Shown here: piece after piece, positions 61,662 through 64,000 of the stretch
Position numbering within the stretch: the first letter of the stretch is position 1
Layout of the letters: each line of letters begins with the position of its first letter
Assembly: GCA_039931675.1 (NCBI GenBank)
Contig: JBDTRM010000266.1
Location: forward strand, 1 to 64,000
Reading direction: 5' to 3'
DNA length: 64,000 bases
DNA from: JAEUTH01 sp039931675
GTDB taxonomy: Bacteria > Bacteroidota > Bacteroidia > AKYH767-A > OLB10
The notes under the pieces: generated by a model
What the model saw: the letters and a program-made list of their open reading frames with translations, nothing else
Told to the model about the DNA's origin: nothing
The model's database searches: none
Program-made: the position numbers and the translations under genes

Positions 61662-62320
61662 TTATTGCACTGCAATGCGAATGGTTTTTGTTTTTATTCC
61701 ATTGCGTTCCAATGTGAGCAAGTAAATTCCCTGCGACAACCTTGCAAGTCAAGTACCGTTGAGTTAGTTCCCTCAACAGATGTATTTTCTTTCCTGATAA
61801 GAACATTACCAATCATGTCTGCAATTTTAATTGTAATTTTCTTTCGCAGCAGTTTCAAATGAAACATTTAATATGCCCGATGAAGGATTGGGATATGCGC
61901 TTACATTATCATCATCAACTGTTACTTCATCACTATCAAGAGTGCGGCAATTAAGATTTACTGCAATTGTCTTGTAGTGAATGATGATGAACTACAAGAA
62001 TTATTTGCCTTCACGCTTAAAGTGACAGAAGCTGATGTTGGATAAGTATATTTAACCGTTACTGATGATCCTGTTGTTGAACCCACAAAAGTAGCACCAC
62101 CAGTAACTGTCTATGAGTATGATGCGGCACCTCTAACTGTGCTGATTGAATAACCAACTGATGTGTTCGATTTGCAAACTGAAGCATTTCCTGTAATTGA
62201 TCCGGGTTGTGTTAGCGCAGCGTGACATTAACAATGAAACTGCACTTGAACCGCAACTGTTGTTTGCCTTAACGGTGATGTTTCCTGAATTTGCTCCTGC
62301 TGGATTTACAGTTGCTTAAG
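61662..62320 (-). pseudogene. Decayed T9SS surface-protein gene (C-terminal part)
   Basis: The minus strand encodes, over shifting frames, two Ig-like repeats (NITVKANNSCGSSAVS; VTLSVKANNSCSSSSFTTR). A complete T9SS sorting domain follows (VSAYPNPSSGILNVSFET, IKIADMIGNVLIRKENTS, GIYLLTLERNGIKTKTIRIA) before TAA at 61662. Several one-base shifts are needed (about 62220, 62160, 61990, 61850, 61740) to keep the protein. It must have been the end of a larger adhesin; the N-terminal part is gone. Confidence 0.65.
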
Positions 62321-62327
62321 TGCCAGG

Positions 62328-62753
62328 TTATTTATCGGGAAATAATTTCCAAAGTAAATAATCAAGCGACCCGAAAATAAGACTGCCGCCCACAGTATTT
62401 GCACCGGTTGGATTTGCAGGATTATAGCCATAATACAAATCAGGTTTCATTAAAGAATTGTAATTAGCCTGATTTAAGTAAGGTGTGAAAATTGGTCTGA
62501 AAAAGTCCTGTTGGGGTTGGTAGGTATTCAAACTTAATTTGGGAATACTGAATGGATCTGTTTTGTTAAGGTAATGTTTAAATGAAGAATAACTTCTGAA
62601 AGAAAATTGTGAGTGACTACTGAAAACGTTTAAACTATATGAGGGCGCATGGTTTTGAGAAGTATCTGTATGATAAATACTATCCTGTTGTGCCTGGCAA
62701 AAAACAATCGTCATAGCAATTAATAATGTCAATGGGAGCTTAGTGTGTGCCAT
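62328..62753 (-). CDS. Small secreted hypothetical protein
   Basis: 141 residues with a signal peptide (MAHTKLPLTLLIAMTIVFCQAQ). The mature part is Ser/Tyr/Asn-rich without a recognised domain (SLNVFSSHSQFSFRSYSSF, NSLMKPDLYYGYNPANPTGA) and ends LDYLLWKLFPDK. Lies directly upstream of the decayed T9SS gene. Function unknown. Confidence 0.6.
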   Translation of the reverse strand: MAHTKLPLTLLIAMTIVFCQAQQDSIYHTDTSQNHAPSYSLNVFSSHSQFSFRSYSSFKHYLNKTDPFSIPKLSLNTYQPQQDFFRPIFTPYLNQANYNSLMKPDLYYGYNPANPTGANTVGGSLIFGSLDYLLWKLFPDK

Positions 62754-63271
62754 TTTTTTTGCAAATGGTAATTAATTATCAAAGGTAGCATAATTTATAA
62801 ATGCACAATTCCTTTTGAAAAACTAACTGTAAAAACCACTTCAATTTTTCTTCAAGGCACTATGGGGAAGTAGCTAACCGTAAAAAATTATGCTTTTGAA
62901 TTTCTTCGTAAAACATCCAGCAGAATTGTCATTCTGAAAAAAATCATGACTGTCCAACTGTTGACCGCGCAAATCTATTGAAAGTATTGCTATTATTGGA
63001 TTTGAATTATGCTCTTTGATTTTTCGATTTGAATATGGCAGAAAAATCCACGCTGTGACAAGGTGACTCAGTTACTCCCGCTTTAGGAGAGTGTCCTGTG
63101 TCGCAGTGCAATTAGTACCCAATGCATTTTGCTAAACCACAAATCCTTTTTTTGTGTATCACTGCATCACTGCATTAAATAAAAAAATAATTGCTTAATG
63201 TTAATCAACTTAGGTATTCCTGGTTCCTCTTATTCTCAATTGCTGTGGTAATGTGTCACAAGCTAATTAAA
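62754..63271. other. Intergenic, no gene seen
   Basis: 518 bp without a credible coding frame on either strand and without strong hairpins. It includes the promoter side of the small secreted gene. Confidence 0.5.
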
Positions 63272-63862
63272 TCAATGAAACTTTTCACCCTTCCTGAGCA
63301 TTTCAAGAATTACTTTCATCCGTTTTTCTCTTGTTTCAGGTTTCTTTGCCGTTTGCAGTCTCCATGTTATGGCAAAAGTGTTTGCCTTGTTAAGTGAATT
63401 AAAAAATTCCAATGCCTTTTTATTCTTTGAAAGCGCTTTTAGAAAATCATCCGGTATCTGCATGTTTGCCGGAGAGTCATAAGCTTTATCAAGTCTGCCA
63501 TCTTTTTTAGCTTCTTCAAATGCTTTTATACCGGCAGGTTTCATTCTGCCTTCTTTTTCAAGGCGGTTGATATGCTCTATATTTATTTTCGACCAGATGC
63601 TCCGTGCCCTGCGTGGCGTGAATTTCTGTATCCACGATTGATCATCGTTGCTCTTAGCCTGTCCATCAATCCAGCCATAACATAGTGCTTCATCGAGGGC
63701 TTCAGCCCGGCTAACTGAGTTAATATCCGAATCTTTTTTAAAGAGCTTTATCCACACTCCATTAATTTTGTCGTGATTCCGTTCAAGCCAGCGGTGCCAT
63801 TCTTTTTGGGTTTTAAATGCCATTACAGCGAAGTCAATTTTGTTTTTAGATTTTTCTGCCAT
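63272..63862 (-). CDS. YdeI/OmpD-associated family protein
   Basis: 196 residues. Family hallmarks are WIKLFKKDSDINSVSRAEAL, DEALCYGWIDGQAKSNDD and FTPRRARSIWSKINIEHINR in the first half, and AFEEAKKDGRLDKAYDSPA with FFNSLNKANTFAITWRLQTA in the second. Cytoplasmic, no signal. Members are annotated as bacteriocin-protection or OmpD-associated, but the biochemistry is unclear. Start ATG at 63862. Confidence 0.88.
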   Translation of the reverse strand: MAEKSKNKIDFAVMAFKTQKEWHRWLERNHDKINGVWIKLFKKDSDINSVSRAEALDEALCYGWIDGQAKSNDDQSWIQKFTPRRARSIWSKINIEHINRLEKEGRMKPAGIKAFEEAKKDGRLDKAYDSPANMQIPDDFLKALSKNKKALEFFNSLNKANTFAITWRLQTAKKPETREKRMKVILEMLRKGEKFH

Positions 63863-64000
63863 AGATGAGTGTTAATTATTCGAAGTAATAATGAGGGCTT
63901 CAAATATAAAGGGATTTAGAGATGCGATGACGAAATGATAAAGTTTCCGCCCGCTGTAGCAAAGTATCCCGTGCCGCTGTGGTAAGATGTCCCACATACC

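Noticed and set aside
1..64000. tRNA or rRNA genes
   Set aside because: No cloverleaf with TTCGA-type T-loop or conserved rRNA segments noticed in the intergenic regions read by eye; a tRNA search could confirm.

Overview
The window is an AT-rich chromosomal segment of a Bacteroidota bacterium, probably of the Chitinophagales/Sphingobacteriales type. The evidence is four type IX secretion (T9SS) C-terminal sorting domains (one in a pseudogene), a long Bacteroidota-style TamB, YfhO and DUF4834 proteins, an RRM RNA-binding protein, and several dispersed palindromic repeats of the kind common in this phylum. No rRNA, tRNA or CRISPR array was seen.

1-6.1 kb (minus strand) is a compact operon: a CHASE2 membrane sensor, a secreted protein of unknown fold, a secreted TPR-CHAT (caspase-like) protein, and a second TPR paralogue that runs off the left edge. 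A HAD 5'-nucleotidase follows at 6.3 kb.

7.1-21 kb (minus strand) looks like a defence island. It holds two tandem membrane-spanning STAND-type NTPases with C-terminal leucine-rich repeats, then a type I restriction-modification operon (hsdR, hsdS, hsdM) with a Septu-like ATPase/HNH pair between hsdS and hsdM. The far edge (21.1-22.4 kb) carries gene debris: a PLD-like remnant, a frameshifted RDD gene and a frameshifted membrane-protein gene.

23-31.4 kb is housekeeping-like: a HEAT-like protein, an RRM protein, an anchored coiled-coil protein, tsaD, tamB and a DUF4834 protein.

31.4-34.4 kb is accessory. A 5'-truncated RHS gene with a lipase-like C-terminal toxin domain is followed by a small lipoprotein, a likely immunity partner. 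Two broken REP-associated tyrosine transposase (RAYT) pieces follow in opposite orientations.

34.4-39.4 kb has two T9SS-exported surface proteins. 39.6-52.6 kb has a YfhO protein, an AddB-like Fe-S nuclease interrupted in frame by a palindromic element, a TMEM175-type channel, YitT, a flavin amine oxidase, a Rieske protein, an SDR-VOC pair and an acyltransferase. The interval before the nuclease is packed with five inverted repeats and an octamer tandem array.

52.8-64 kb (minus strand) has two duplicated giant PQQ-type sugar dehydrogenase/PA14/T9SS proteins, two single-domain response regulators, small hypotheticals, a decayed T9SS gene and a YdeI/OmpD-associated protein.

The strongest candidates for undescribed systems are the CHASE2/CHAT operon, the twin transmembrane STAND-LRR proteins, the Septu-in-type-I nest, and the RHS lipase toxin with its lipoprotein partner. 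All functional calls come from reading sequence and motifs; no database search was run.
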